64,000 bases of DNA from positions 62,001 to 126,000 of the forward strand of contig NZ_VOEJ01000007.1 in NCBI RefSeq assembly GCF_007846085.1, read 5' to 3'. The notes under the pieces are model-generated. The model saw only the letters and a list, made by a program, of their open reading frames with translations. It had not been told where the DNA came from and made no database searches. Positions 1 through 9,102 of the stretch are shown here, piece after piece. Within the stretch, counting starts at the first letter, position 1, and every line of letters starts with the position of its first letter. The stretch comes from Mucilaginibacter pallidiroseus. Lineage in GTDB: Bacteria > Bacteroidota > Bacteroidia > Sphingobacteriales > Sphingobacteriaceae. A program made the position numbers and the translations under genes.

Positions 1-507
1 CAGCTTTAACAACATCGTTTCCTTTTTGGTAAGCGGCGTGATGCTTTCATCCTCATTAACCAGCTCGAACGAATTAAAGTGGATAGTTTTGTCGCCTATT
101 TTGTAGCTGTTAAATTCTTTCAAATCATCGCCTTTAAGGCTGCGTTTTACCAGGTTGTTTACGCGTAGTATCAGCTCTTCCAGGTTAAACGGCTTAGTCA
201 GGTAGTCATCAGCACCTTTTTTAAGGCCCGATATTTTATCCTCATTTGTGTTTTTTGCCGTCAGGAACATGATGGGTACCTCAGAGTTTTCCAGCCTGAT
301 GGTTTCGGCAACCACAAAGCCGTCAATCTCGGGCATCATCACATCTAATATTACCAGGTTAAAACGCTCTTCCTTAAATATCTGTAAAGCTTTTTTACCA
401 TTATTTGCTGTTGATACTTTATAACCTTCCAGCTCAAGGTTCAGTTTTATGGCTTCTAACAAATGCTCTTCGTCTTCGGCCAGCAAAATTCTTTTTTTAG
501 TTAGCAT
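1..507 (-). CDS. OmpR-family two-component response regulator (3' end cut by window)
   Basis: Translation from the ATG at 507 gives 169 codons that run off the left edge. The receiver domain fills residues 4-120: acidic pocket AEDEE (residues 10-14), phospho-acceptor Asp55 in VILDVMMPE, Thr83 in MFLTAK, Lys105 in LTKPF. The remaining residues (about 130-169) are the start of an OmpR/PhoB winged-helix DNA-binding domain, whose recognition part is missing. It lies directly downstream of a histidine kinase on the same strand (25 nt gap), so the two almost certainly form a phosphorelay pair. The signal and the target genes cannot be read from the sequence. Confidence 0.93.
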   Translation of the reverse strand, partial: MLTKKRILLAEDEEHLLEAIKLNLELEGYKVSTANNGKKALQIFKEERFNLVILDVMMPEIDGFVVAETIRLENSEVPIMFLTAKNTNEDKISGLKKGADDYLTKPFNLEELILRVNNLVKRSLKGDDLKEFNSYKIGDKTIHFNSFELVNEDESITPLTKKETMLLKL

Positions 508-531
508 GGTGTCTGTTAATATGATATAGGT

Positions 532-1401
532 TTATGCAAATACAACCTCAAAAACACTGCCGGCAGGGCGGTTATCTTTAACCTTTATACTTGCCTGGTG
601 CTTATCAAGCACCTGTTTAACAATATATAAACCCAAACCGGTACCTTTTGTGTTACGTGTTTCTTCACTACCTACACGGTAAAATCTATCAAAGATGCGG
701 GCCTTCTCCGTATCAGCTATCCCGATGCCATGATCGGCAACCTGGAAATATATTTTGTTATCTTTCTCCCAAAGCTTCACGTTTACAGATTCGCAAGGGC
801 TTGAGTATTTAATAGCATTTTCGATAAGGTTGGTTACCACCGAGGTTAGCGCAAACTTGTCGCCCGTTATTTCAATCTTTGGCTCAATTTCGGCATTGAT
901 GATCTGCTGGTTGCAATCGCACTTACTTATTTGCAGGCGGTTAACAATGCTATCAACCAATACAGATAAATTGAACTCTGCTTTGGGGAAAGTATATGAG
1001 CGATTTTCGATCTTTGCCGCCAACAGCATGTTCTCAACCATGTCATCAAGCCGCTCGATATCTAATAGCGACTTATCTATAAAATCAAGCACCTGCGCTT
1101 TAGTAAGATCGCGCTTCTGGATGGTTTGCAACAGCAACTTGATAGACGCCAGCGGCGACTTCAGCTCGTGCGTTACCGAGAGCAGGAAGTTTTTCTTTTG
1201 CTCGTGCAGTTTGGCCTCTTTATTAAGCGATTTGTGCATGAAGTATGCACCGACAGTAAACACCATGATAAACATTGCCCCTTCGCCAAGTATCATGCCT
1301 GTGCGTTGCGGCTGTGTTTTAACTAGCATATACCCCCACCAAATTAGCTCGGCAATTGCATAAGTCACAACGGCATAAAATATGAGCAATGTCTTTTTCA
1401 T
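532..1401 (-). CDS. Sensor histidine kinase
   Basis: 289 aa inner-membrane kinase. Two hydrophobic segments (about residues 4-27 and 36-55) with almost no loop between them, so there is no periplasmic sensor domain. HisKA follows with phospho-acceptor His78 in SVTHELKSPLAS, then HATPase_c with N-box NLIENAIKYS, G1 DHGIGIAD and G2 GTGLGLYIVK. It should autophosphorylate and pass phosphate to Asp55 of the adjacent response regulator. The small sensor suggests sensing within the membrane or cytoplasm (inference). A strong Shine-Dalgarno-like AGAGGAGG lies just upstream of the ATG, unusual for this phylum. Confidence 0.95.
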   Translation of the reverse strand: MKKTLLIFYAVVTYAIAELIWWGYMLVKTQPQRTGMILGEGAMFIMVFTVGAYFMHKSLNKEAKLHEQKKNFLLSVTHELKSPLASIKLLLQTIQKRDLTKAQVLDFIDKSLLDIERLDDMVENMLLAAKIENRSYTFPKAEFNLSVLVDSIVNRLQISKCDCNQQIINAEIEPKIEITGDKFALTSVVTNLIENAIKYSSPCESVNVKLWEKDNKIYFQVADHGIGIADTEKARIFDRFYRVGSEETRNTKGTGLGLYIVKQVLDKHQASIKVKDNRPAGSVFEVVFA

Positions 1402-1405
1402 TGAG

Positions 1406-1444
1406 CCTCCTCTAAATCTCCTCCTGAACGAGGAGACTTTTTTT
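1406..1444. promoter_or_regulatory. Strong SD plus hairpin in the leader of the histidine kinase
   Basis: On the minus strand an AGAGGAGG box (1406-1413) sits about 5 nt before the kinase ATG. Just upstream of it a 7-bp hairpin (arms 1417-1423 and 1430-1436) uses a CTCCTC segment that could pair instead with the SD box, so two exclusive foldings can be drawn. On the plus strand the same hairpin is followed by T7 (1438-1444) and resembles a terminator, though no plus-strand gene precedes it. Confidence 0.4.
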
Positions 1445-1462
1445 GTTGTTTTTAATCAGCGC

Positions 1463-2776
1463 TTAATTGTTACTAAATACAATATCAAGGCTATCAAATA
1501 TAGCAGTTTTTGTGATTTCCAAATCATTTGCGGTATGGGCAGCAGATATGAAGCCTACCTCATACCCCGACGGACCAAGATAAATGCCCCGGTTTATCAG
1601 TTCGCGGTGCATGGTTTTAAACTTGATCATGCTTTCCGGGTCGATATCATCCGCAGTTGCTATTCGCTCTTCATTAGTGAAAGCAAACCAAAATATCGAG
1701 CCAATGGTAAATACTTTGAAATTGTAATTACGTTGCTCAGCAAAGTCCTGGATAGCTTTTACGAAACCTTCAGTTTTTAATTTCAGATCATTATAAAACC
1801 CTGGTTTTAATAACTCAGTTATTTGGGCTATACCGGCGGCCATTGCCACCGGGTTGCCTGATAAAGTGCCGGCTTGGTAAACCGACCCAACAGGCGAGAT
1901 ATGATCCATAATTTCGGCTGAGGCGCCATAGGCACCAACCGGCAAGCCGCCGCCTATTATTTTACCATAAGTAATAATGTCCGGCTGGATGTCGTAATAG
2001 CCCGCTGCACCTTCAAAGCCAACACGAAAACCGGATATTACTTCATCGAATATCAGCATAGTACCATTATCGGTACAAACATCGCGCAGATATTGCAAGT
2101 AGCCTTTGGTTTGTAATAACAGCCCATTGTTGGCAGGTACAGGTTCAATGATTACCGCAGCAATTTGCCCTTCAAATTTTTCGAATGCTTCCTGTATGGC
2201 GCGTTTGTCATTTAACGCTACTACTATTGTTTCATCAGCAAAAGATTTTGGCACGCCTGCAGATGATGTTTCGCCAAATGTTACCAGGCCCGAGCCCGCT
2301 TTTACCAATAAACTATCTGAATGGCCGTGATAACAGCCTTCAAACTTTAATATTTTGTCGCGTTTGGTGTAACCCCTCGCCAGCCTGATGGCCGACATAA
2401 CCGCCTCTGTACCCGAGCTTACAAAGCGTATCTTTTCAATAAAGCTATTGTTGCTTAGTATCAACTCAGCAAGCTCGTTCTCTAAAGCGGTAGGCGCGCC
2501 GAAAGACATACCTTTCTGCATTACTTCGGTAACCTTTTCGCGAACGGCTGCATTGTTATGCCCCAAAATAAGCGGGCCCCATGAGCAGCAAAAGTCAATA
2601 AACTCGTTACCATCGGCATCCCAGATATGGCTCCCATCGCCTTTTTCTATAAAAAGCGGCGTACCATATACGGATTTAAATGCCCTTACCGGTGAGTTTA
2701 CCCCACCCGGAAAGTATGTTTTTGCCTTTTCGTACAGTTCTGCAGATTTTTCTCTGCTTATATCGTTTACTTGCAT
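1463..2776 (-). CDS. hemL: Glutamate-1-semialdehyde 2,1-aminomutase
   Basis: 437 aa, the usual length. PLP-dependent class-III aminotransferase fold that converts glutamate-1-semialdehyde to 5-aminolevulinate in the cytosol, the second step of the C5 heme pathway. Visible signatures: FPGGVNSPVRAF at the N-terminus, SSGTEAVMSAIRLARG (about 120-135), the cofactor-binding stretch LIFDEVISGFR (about 241-251) and the Schiff-base Lys272 in YGKIIGGGLPVGAYG. It is the last gene of the hemA-hemCD-hemB-hemL series on this strand. A REP-like inverted repeat separates it from hemB. Confidence 0.97.
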   Translation of the reverse strand: MQVNDISREKSAELYEKAKTYFPGGVNSPVRAFKSVYGTPLFIEKGDGSHIWDADGNEFIDFCCSWGPLILGHNNAAVREKVTEVMQKGMSFGAPTALENELAELILSNNSFIEKIRFVSSGTEAVMSAIRLARGYTKRDKILKFEGCYHGHSDSLLVKAGSGLVTFGETSSAGVPKSFADETIVVALNDKRAIQEAFEKFEGQIAAVIIEPVPANNGLLLQTKGYLQYLRDVCTDNGTMLIFDEVISGFRVGFEGAAGYYDIQPDIITYGKIIGGGLPVGAYGASAEIMDHISPVGSVYQAGTLSGNPVAMAAGIAQITELLKPGFYNDLKLKTEGFVKAIQDFAEQRNYNFKVFTIGSIFWFAFTNEERIATADDIDPESMIKFKTMHRELINRGIYLGPSGYEVGFISAAHTANDLEITKTAIFDSLDIVFSNN

Positions 2777-2789
2777 TTTTTTACTTTAT

Positions 2790-2876
2790 GTCATTGCGAA
2801 CGATAGCGTGGCAATCTCGTCGCTTTTATACCGTCTTGCGCGGAGATTGCCGCGTCGCTACGCTCCTCGCAATGAC
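2790..2876. repeat. REP-like imperfect palindrome between hemB and hemL
   Basis: The arms start GTCATTGCGAAC and end CTCGCAATGAC. The inner parts GGCAATCTC and GAGATTGCC also pair, giving a long imperfect hairpin of about 87 nt. The TCATTGCGA...TCGCAATGA ends resemble dispersed intergenic palindromes that I associate with Bacteroidota genomes. It would be transcribed within the heme cluster and might act as an mRNA stabiliser or weak terminator (inference). Confidence 0.65.
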
Positions 2877-2925
2877 GCGTTTTGTTGTTTCGGCCAAGAG
2901 CTTTATGCTTTCACCTTTCAACTCC

Positions 2926-3897
2926 CTACAGCCACTTATTCTCCAACACTTCTTTGGCGTGGTAGGTAAGTATTGCGCTGGCGCCTGCACGGCGGAAACT
3001 GGTAAGCACCTCGGTAACCGAGCGTTGCTCATTTAACCAGCCGTTGCGTACTGCAGCTTTAATCATGGCGTACTCGCCGCTTACATTGTAGGCAGCTACG
3101 GGTAATTCTGTTTGGTCTTTAATCAGCTTAATTACATCCAGGTAAGGCAAACCGGGCTTTACCATTAAAAAGTCGGCACCTTCCAATTCGTCCAAACGGG
3201 CCTCGATAAGCGCTTCGCGCTGATTGGCCGGATTCATCTGGTAAGTCTTTTTGTCACCGAATTTTGGTGCAGAATTTAGTGCATCCCTAAACGGACCATA
3301 AAATGCGCTTGCATACTTTGCCGAATACGACATGATAGATACGCCCGTAAAACCAGAGTCATCCAACACTTTGCGTATATAACCTACACGGCCATCCATC
3401 ATGTCTGACGGGGCAATGATATCGGCACCGCTCCGTGCATGTGCAAGGGCCATTTTGCCCAATATCTCTAAGGTTTCATCATTCAGGATCTCGCCGTTTT
3501 CAACAATACCATCGTGACCGTCGCTGCTGTATGGGTCCATGGCTACATCGGTAATTACGCAAGCTTCCGGAAACTCTTTTTTAACGGCGCGTATGGCGCG
3601 CAGGTAAAGGCTTTCGTCGCGGTGGCTTTCGGTAGCGTGCCTGTCTTTAAGTGCCTCGTCAATGTTCGGGAACAAATCAAACGAGTTTAAGCCAAGCTTC
3701 ATGCAGCTCTCTATCTCGCGCAGCAGGTTATCTATCGAGTACCTGAAAATACCTGGCATTGATGATACCTCGGTTTTTTGGTTCTCGCCTTCTACAATAA
3801 ATAACGGAAAAATTAAGTTGGCCGCACTTACGTGTGTTTCCTGCACCATTTGGCGGATAACTTCACTTTTGCGGTTCCTTCTTGGTCGTTGTAACAT
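2926..3897 (-). CDS. hemB: Delta-aminolevulinic acid dehydratase (porphobilinogen synthase), Mg-type
   Basis: 323 aa TIM-barrel enzyme that condenses two 5-aminolevulinate molecules into porphobilinogen. Catalytic lysines are Lys194 (SYSAKYASAFYGPFRD) and Lys247 (FLMVKPGLPYLD). The cysteine-rich zinc site of animal and yeast enzymes is replaced here by DVAMDPYSSDGHDG (residues 117-130), which has no cysteine. By family knowledge this points to the zinc-independent, magnesium-activated type. It lies 102 nt downstream of hemCD on the same strand. Confidence 0.97.
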   Translation of the reverse strand: MLQRPRRNRKSEVIRQMVQETHVSAANLIFPLFIVEGENQKTEVSSMPGIFRYSIDNLLREIESCMKLGLNSFDLFPNIDEALKDRHATESHRDESLYLRAIRAVKKEFPEACVITDVAMDPYSSDGHDGIVENGEILNDETLEILGKMALAHARSGADIIAPSDMMDGRVGYIRKVLDDSGFTGVSIMSYSAKYASAFYGPFRDALNSAPKFGDKKTYQMNPANQREALIEARLDELEGADFLMVKPGLPYLDVIKLIKDQTELPVAAYNVSGEYAMIKAAVRNGWLNEQRSVTEVLTSFRRAGASAILTYHAKEVLENKWL

Positions 3898-3999
3898 AAG
3901 TCAGTTCATTTGTTCACAGGTTAATTTGTTGACTGGTAAATGGTGTAAACTTGAAATAAGCGACACCAATGAACCATTAAACAAATAAACTATTGAACA

Positions 4000-5574
4000 T
4001 TATAGTCCAAACACAGCCTCTGCAAGCCCAACTTCGTCGGGCGAGAAAGGCAGGGTGTACTTTACACCCATTTCTTCAAATTTCCGGCCGGTTGATTTGC
4101 CTATGGCTACTACTTTTTGGCCGGGCTCCAGCAGGTTGTCTGCAAAATAAGCTTCCACATTGCTTGGGCTGGTAAATACCAGCACCTCGGCGCCGCTTGG
4201 CTCAACATTTTCTTCTAACACGGTTTCATAAACCGGCAGATCGATTATCTTGGTTTCAGCCGATAAACCCTGCTGTATGCTTCGCATTGGGTTATCAGCT
4301 CCCGGGAACAATACGTTTTTACCATTTGCCAGCGCTGCAAAATCAGCAGCTACATCCGCCGTGTCATTGCTATCACCAACAAAATCGGCAAAGTGACCAT
4401 TACGGCGCAGCATATCTTCGCTGCCTGCACCCATTACCCCAAACTGGATCTTTTTGGGGAACTGCGGGTTAAGTTTAAAAAAGTATTCAACCGCATTTTT
4501 GCTGGTAAAAAATATCCAGTCGATGTTCCGTAATATGTACGAATCAAACTTTGTGATAACCGGTACGGTGCGTATTAGCGAGCGCGCCTCGATATTAATT
4601 TTATGCTTTGACAACGCACGATTAAAATAGCTTGTAGGTGGGATATCTCGCGATATAAACACGCTCGACGGCAACTTCCTATCTTTGGCAAACTTGGCTA
4701 CAATAGTATCGGCAACGCCGTCTAAGGTATCAGCCTCAATAAAAAACCTATCAGGAAAATCTTCGCCGGTATCACCTTTAGAGGTAAATACCTGGAATTT
4801 GCCTTCGTCGCGGCGGCAGTAAACACCTAAGGGTAAATGACAACCGCCACCAAATTTCTTTAGTACGCCACGCTCCAATGCCAGCTCTTCGGCCACATCC
4901 GGGTGGTTAAGTGCCTGAAGGGCCTCGAACAGTGCATGATCGCTTTCACGAATCTGGATACCTAATACACCTTGAGCCGGTGCGGGCACAAATTCGGTAG
5001 CGGTTAATTCTTCAACATGAAATTCGCTCAGGTCGATACCTAAACGGGTAACACCGGCTTTAGCCAGCATTATGGCATCATACTTTTCGTCGCGCAGTTT
5101 ACCAATGCGGGTTGGCACATTGCCACGCAACTCATCTATTTCCAGGTCGGGGCGCAGGGCAAGCAATTGTGCCTTACGCCTGTTTGATGATGTACCTACC
5201 AAGCCACCGAATTTAACCGATAACTTTTGGCGCACATCAACACAGTCCTTCAAGATCAACAACAGTTCAGCCGGGTCTTCCCGTTCTGAAACTGCTGCGA
5301 TAATGAGTCCCGGAGGATTTTCGGTAGGCAGGTCCTTGTGCGAGTGCACTGCAATATCAATGGTGCCTGCCAGTAATTCTTCTTCAAGTTCTTTGGTAAA
5401 AAACCCTTTGCCTTCAAGCTTATCAAAGCTGAGGTTAAGGATACGGTCGCCCTGGGTTTTTATGATCTTTAATTCGGCGGGTATGTTTATAGCGGCAAGG
5501 CTGTCTTTTACAAAGTGAGCCTGCCATAAAGCTAATTCGCTGCCACGCGTTCCAATGATTACTTTTCTGTCCAA
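4000..5574 (-). CDS. hemCD: Fused porphobilinogen deaminase / uroporphyrinogen-III synthase
   Basis: 524 aa, well above the roughly 310 aa of stand-alone HemC. Residues 1 to about 290 are HemC: IGTRGSELALWQA at the N-terminus, SSNRRKAQLLALRPDL, RGNVPTRIGKL, and Cys245 in FGGGCHLPLG, which carries the dipyrromethane cofactor. Residues from about 300 to 524 match the diverged HemD fold (KNAVEYFF, FTSPSNVEAYF, AIGKSTGRKFEEMG). The fusion makes hydroxymethylbilane and then closes ring D to uroporphyrinogen III, so the unstable intermediate can pass between domains (inference). HemD is poorly conserved, so that half is called from layout and the SPSNVEA and IGKST motifs. Confidence 0.93.
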   Translation of the reverse strand: MDRKVIIGTRGSELALWQAHFVKDSLAAINIPAELKIIKTQGDRILNLSFDKLEGKGFFTKELEEELLAGTIDIAVHSHKDLPTENPPGLIIAAVSEREDPAELLLILKDCVDVRQKLSVKFGGLVGTSSNRRKAQLLALRPDLEIDELRGNVPTRIGKLRDEKYDAIMLAKAGVTRLGIDLSEFHVEELTATEFVPAPAQGVLGIQIRESDHALFEALQALNHPDVAEELALERGVLKKFGGGCHLPLGVYCRRDEGKFQVFTSKGDTGEDFPDRFFIEADTLDGVADTIVAKFAKDRKLPSSVFISRDIPPTSYFNRALSKHKINIEARSLIRTVPVITKFDSYILRNIDWIFFTSKNAVEYFFKLNPQFPKKIQFGVMGAGSEDMLRRNGHFADFVGDSNDTADVAADFAALANGKNVLFPGADNPMRSIQQGLSAETKIIDLPVYETVLEENVEPSGAEVLVFTSPSNVEAYFADNLLEPGQKVVAIGKSTGRKFEEMGVKYTLPFSPDEVGLAEAVFGL

Positions 5575-5732
5575 AGATTTAAAATTTACGTTACAAATTT
5601 AATTTTTTAATGTACAGTAACGCAGTATTAATTAAGGATATGAGAGTATGCTGACGGATAGCAGATTAATGACAGGCTGTAGCAAGTTTAGCGCAGCTTA
5701 ATTTGCAGCATTCGTTAAAGGGAGGCTGTAGC

Positions 5733-6956
5733 TTAATTATTGATCAATATATCCTTCGCCATAATCATGGGTACGCTGATATATTTCTTTTCCATGTAGT
5801 TGATCACTTTTTCCAGTATTTCGCGCGATTCTTTATCCATACCTTGCACCTCTTCGGCAAACACGGTATTTACGGCATTATTACGGATCTCTTTGATCTT
5901 TTCCGGAACCTGGCGCATGGCCAGTTCAATTTTACGCTGTTTAAGCATAACCAAAAACTCGGATATGTTTTGGTCTATAATGGCTTCGGCGTGTACCAGT
6001 TCCTGGTAACGCTCCTGCAAATTCTTTTTGGCAACCTCGTTAAGCGAGTGTACCTCTATAAAGTTAACATCAAACTGCTCCAAAACTTCGGGGGCAGTAT
6101 CATTTGGCACGGCAAGGTCAACAATTGTTTTTTTGCCGGTTTCGGCATTAAGCAATTTGGTGTAAAGCTCAGGGGTGATAATAGGCTCGGTCGCCGATGT
6201 ACAAGTGATAATGGCATCAAAGCCTTTATCAAAAGTTTGCAAACCTTCTAACGTGAATGCTTCGCCTTTTAAATCCTCGGCCAATTGCTGCGCTTTTGAT
6301 AGCGTGCGGTTAAATACCGAGAAATTTGAAAATTTATGCTTTTGAAGATATTTTGAAAGATTGCGGTTAGTTTCGCCAGCACCGATGATAAGCACGCGGG
6401 CGTTTGAGCAAAGTTTAAGGTCCTTAAGTTTACGGTACGCCAATGAAACTACCGAAATAGGATTTTTTGAAATATTGGTGTGCGTGTAAACCTCTTTAGC
6501 CGTTTTTACTACGCAATCCATTATCATGCGCATCTTATCAGACGTGAGGCCCACTTCCCTGGCATCCTCGTAAGCTTTACGCAACTGGGCAAGTATTTCC
6601 TTTTCGCCAACTATAAGGCTCTCCAAAGAGCATGACGTACGCAGCAAATGCGTCATAGCTTCCTGCGCTTCGTAAATAGCGGCAGAATCCACAAATACAC
6701 TGGTTGCATGTGGACAAAGGCCAATACCCATTGCTTCGATAAAAGCGTGGGCAAATTCTCGGTCGACAATTTGCGGCGTAATCATCACAAATTCGACACG
6801 GTTACAAGTGGCAAGGTAAAATATTTCATCGATACCAAACCGGGCTTTAACCTCATGAAGTTTATCGGTAAGGTTCTCCTGGCATATTACCAACCTTCCC
6901 AACTCTTTAAGCTCGATTTGTTTATGCGTGAAAGCTATTACCTTTAAATACTTCAA
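5733..6956 (-). CDS. hemA: Glutamyl-tRNA reductase
   Basis: 407 aa enzyme that reduces the glutamate of Glu-tRNA to glutamate-1-semialdehyde with NADPH, the committed step of C5 tetrapyrrole synthesis. The nucleophile is Cys51 in LATCNRVEF. SLIVGEKEILAQLR follows around residues 112-125, then a Rossmann segment ARVLIIGAGETNRNLSKYL (about 183-201), and a C-terminal helical dimerisation domain. It is the first gene of the heme cluster, so it probably sets flux. A Bacteroidota-type promoter lies just upstream. Confidence 0.97.
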   Translation of the reverse strand: MKYLKVIAFTHKQIELKELGRLVICQENLTDKLHEVKARFGIDEIFYLATCNRVEFVMITPQIVDREFAHAFIEAMGIGLCPHATSVFVDSAAIYEAQEAMTHLLRTSCSLESLIVGEKEILAQLRKAYEDAREVGLTSDKMRMIMDCVVKTAKEVYTHTNISKNPISVVSLAYRKLKDLKLCSNARVLIIGAGETNRNLSKYLQKHKFSNFSVFNRTLSKAQQLAEDLKGEAFTLEGLQTFDKGFDAIITCTSATEPIITPELYTKLLNAETGKKTIVDLAVPNDTAPEVLEQFDVNFIEVHSLNEVAKKNLQERYQELVHAEAIIDQNISEFLVMLKQRKIELAMRQVPEKIKEIRNNAVNTVFAEEVQGMDKESREILEKVINYMEKKYISVPMIMAKDILINN

Positions 6957-6977
6957 TGCCTTTGTTTTTGAACCCTA

Positions 6978-7011
6978 CAAAAGTAATACACCATGTAGCA
7001 TGCTATGTCAA
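6978..7011 (-). promoter_or_regulatory. Candidate promoter of the heme cluster
   Basis: On the minus strand a TTG (7009-7011), 23 nt of spacer and TACTTTTG (6978-6985) match the Bacteroidota TTG / TAnnTTTG pattern at the long end of the spacing range. It ends 21 nt upstream of the hemA ATG. A perfect 10-bp palindrome TAGCATGCTA (6997-7006) sits in the spacer and could be an operator (inference). Confidence 0.5.
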
Positions 7012-7122
7012 AAATTTGTCAAACAGGGGTATTTAGAATGGTTATAAATTAGAAAGGATTATCAAAATAGCCTATGCGATTTTGCCAATTCATTGTTAAA
7101 CAAAATAATTAAGCTGTAAAAA

Positions 7123-7494
7123 TTGAAAATCGTTAAAAAAATCAGTCTTTTAGTTTTGATTGCCGGCTACTTTATAGCCGGGTTAAACCACTTTTATAAT
7201 CCGGCTTCATACGTAAAAATTATACCTGATTATCTACCTTTTCCATTAGTGTTGAATTATCTTTCGGGCGTATTTGAAATACTATTTGCTGCTTTATTAA
7301 TCAGTACTAAAACCCGAAAGCTTGCTGCTTACGGAATAGTTTTAATGTTGACAGCTTTTTTACCAGTACACATCACAATGCTTATTGATGCACCTATGCA
7401 ATTGGGTAAGTTAACGGTTACACCTGCACTTGCATGGGTGCGGTTGTTGTTACAGCCCCTGCTGATGCTTTGGGCATGGTGGCACAGGCGTTAA
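7123..7494 (+). CDS. DoxX-like small membrane protein
   Basis: 123 aa, four predicted membrane helices (about residues 5-22, 40-62, 67-90, 98-119). The FIAGLNHFYNPASYVKIIP start is typical of DoxX/MauE-like proteins of Bacteroidota. The start is TTG: an in-frame TAA lies two codons upstream and no ATG occurs before residue 75. Function is unknown; relatives are linked to quinone or sulfur redox chemistry only in a few cases. It is divergent from hemA and stands alone. Confidence 0.75.
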   Translation: MKIVKKISLLVLIAGYFIAGLNHFYNPASYVKIIPDYLPFPLVLNYLSGVFEILFAALLISTKTRKLAAYGIVLMLTAFLPVHITMLIDAPMQLGKLTVTPALAWVRLLLQPLLMLWAWWHRR

Positions 7495-7566
7495 GTTGCC
7501 ATTAAATTATTATCGCTTGCTACTCCAAACCAAACAATTACAGCTAAACATAGTTAAAAAGGCACT

Positions 7567-9093
7567 ATGGATTTGCAAAGTATTGAATTACGCAACCTGG
7601 AGGCACAGGACTACCAGGAGTTAAAAAAGTCAATGAAATCGGCGTACCTGGATATGGACGAAGATTACTGGGACGCCAACTCTATTAAAAAACTCATTAA
7701 GCTTTTTCCTGAAGGCCAGGTTTGCGTTACGGTAAACGGTGAGGTGGTTGGCTGCGCGCTATCCATCATAGTTGATTACAGCAAATACGGCGATAACCAT
7801 ACTTACAAGCAAATAACTACCGATGGTAGCTTTAAAACCCATACCGATAAAGGCGACGTACTTTATGGTATTGAAATATTTGTACACCCTAAATACCGCG
7901 GACTGCGCCTTGCACGCCGTTTATATGAAGCCCGCAAGGCACTATGCGAAAAGCTGAACCTGAAAAGCATTATTGCCGGTGGCCGTATCCCTAACTACCA
8001 GAAATATCAAAACGACCTTACCCCGCGCCAATACATAGACAAGGTAAAATATAAGGAAATATACGACCCTACGTTATCGTTCCAGCTATCGAACGATTTT
8101 CACGTGCGTAAAATTTTACGTAACTACTTGCCCGAGGATAGCCGCTCTAAAGGTTTTGCTACGCTGATTGAGTGGAACAATGTTTACTACGAAGAGGTAA
8201 GCTCGGTCATCAACCAAAAAACCAACGTACGTATTGGCTTAGTTCAATGGCAAATGCGCTCATATAACAACCTGAGCGAACTGCTTAAACATGCCGAATA
8301 TTTTATTGACGCGGTAAGTGATTACCAGTCGGACTTTATATTGTTTCCGGAGTTGTTTAATACGCCGCTCATGGCCGAGTATAACCACATGGATGCTGCG
8401 AAGGCCATGCGCGAACTGGCTAAATTTACCGAGCCTATTGTTGAGGCGCTATCCAAATTTGCAGTATCATACAACGTAAATATCATTGCGGGCAGCATGC
8501 CTAAAATAGAGGATGAATCGTTATACAACGTATCGTACCTGTTCCGCCGTAATGGTAGTATGGAAGAAACCGTTAAGATACATCCTACCCCATCCGAGAT
8601 CAGTTCATGGGGTATGCGCGGCGGCAACGACATCAAAGTATTTGATACCGATGCCGGTAAAATAGGTATTTTGATATGCTATGATGTGGAGTTCCCTGAG
8701 CTGTCGCGCATATTGGCTAACCAGGATATGCAGATATTATTTGTGCCTTTTTTAACCGATACCCAGAATGGTTATAACCGTGTTAAGTTTTGTGCACAGG
8801 CCCGCGCTGTCGAGAATGAGTGTTACGTTGCCATTGCCGGCTGCGTGGGCAATTTGCCTAATGTAAATAACATGGATATATCGTACGCGCAATCGGCCGT
8901 GTTTACCCCATCCGACTTTGGTTTCCCAACAAACGGCATCCAGTCTGAAGCTACGCCGAACAGCGAAATGATTGTTATTGCCGATGTTGACCTTTCGGTT
9001 TTGGGCGAGCTGCACGAATACGGCAGCGTACAAAATCTTAAAGACAGGCGTACGGATTTATACGGTATTATGTATAACGGGCGTAAAGTGTAG
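7567..9093 (+). CDS. Fused GNAT acetyltransferase / carbon-nitrogen hydrolase
   Basis: 508 aa two-domain protein. Residues about 5-215 are a GNAT-type N-acetyltransferase (IEIFVHPKYRGLRLARRLYEARK carries the acetyl-CoA loop, 102-124). Residues about 221-500 are a nitrilase-superfamily amidase with the Glu-Lys-Cys triad: Glu262 (LFPELF), Lys337 (VKIHPTPSE), Cys371 (ILICYDVEFPE). This architecture matches the nitrilase-superfamily branch that carries a RimI-like domain, whose physiological substrate is not established as far as I know. Cytosolic, no signal peptide. It starts with ATG 72 nt after the DoxX-like gene, and might be co-transcribed with it. Confidence 0.92.
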   Translation: MDLQSIELRNLEAQDYQELKKSMKSAYLDMDEDYWDANSIKKLIKLFPEGQVCVTVNGEVVGCALSIIVDYSKYGDNHTYKQITTDGSFKTHTDKGDVLYGIEIFVHPKYRGLRLARRLYEARKALCEKLNLKSIIAGGRIPNYQKYQNDLTPRQYIDKVKYKEIYDPTLSFQLSNDFHVRKILRNYLPEDSRSKGFATLIEWNNVYYEEVSSVINQKTNVRIGLVQWQMRSYNNLSELLKHAEYFIDAVSDYQSDFILFPELFNTPLMAEYNHMDAAKAMRELAKFTEPIVEALSKFAVSYNVNIIAGSMPKIEDESLYNVSYLFRRNGSMEETVKIHPTPSEISSWGMRGGNDIKVFDTDAGKIGILICYDVEFPELSRILANQDMQILFVPFLTDTQNGYNRVKFCAQARAVENECYVAIAGCVGNLPNVNNMDISYAQSAVFTPSDFGFPTNGIQSEATPNSEMIVIADVDLSVLGELHEYGSVQNLKDRRTDLYGIMYNGRKV

Positions 9094-9102
9094 ATTAGCC
9101 GC

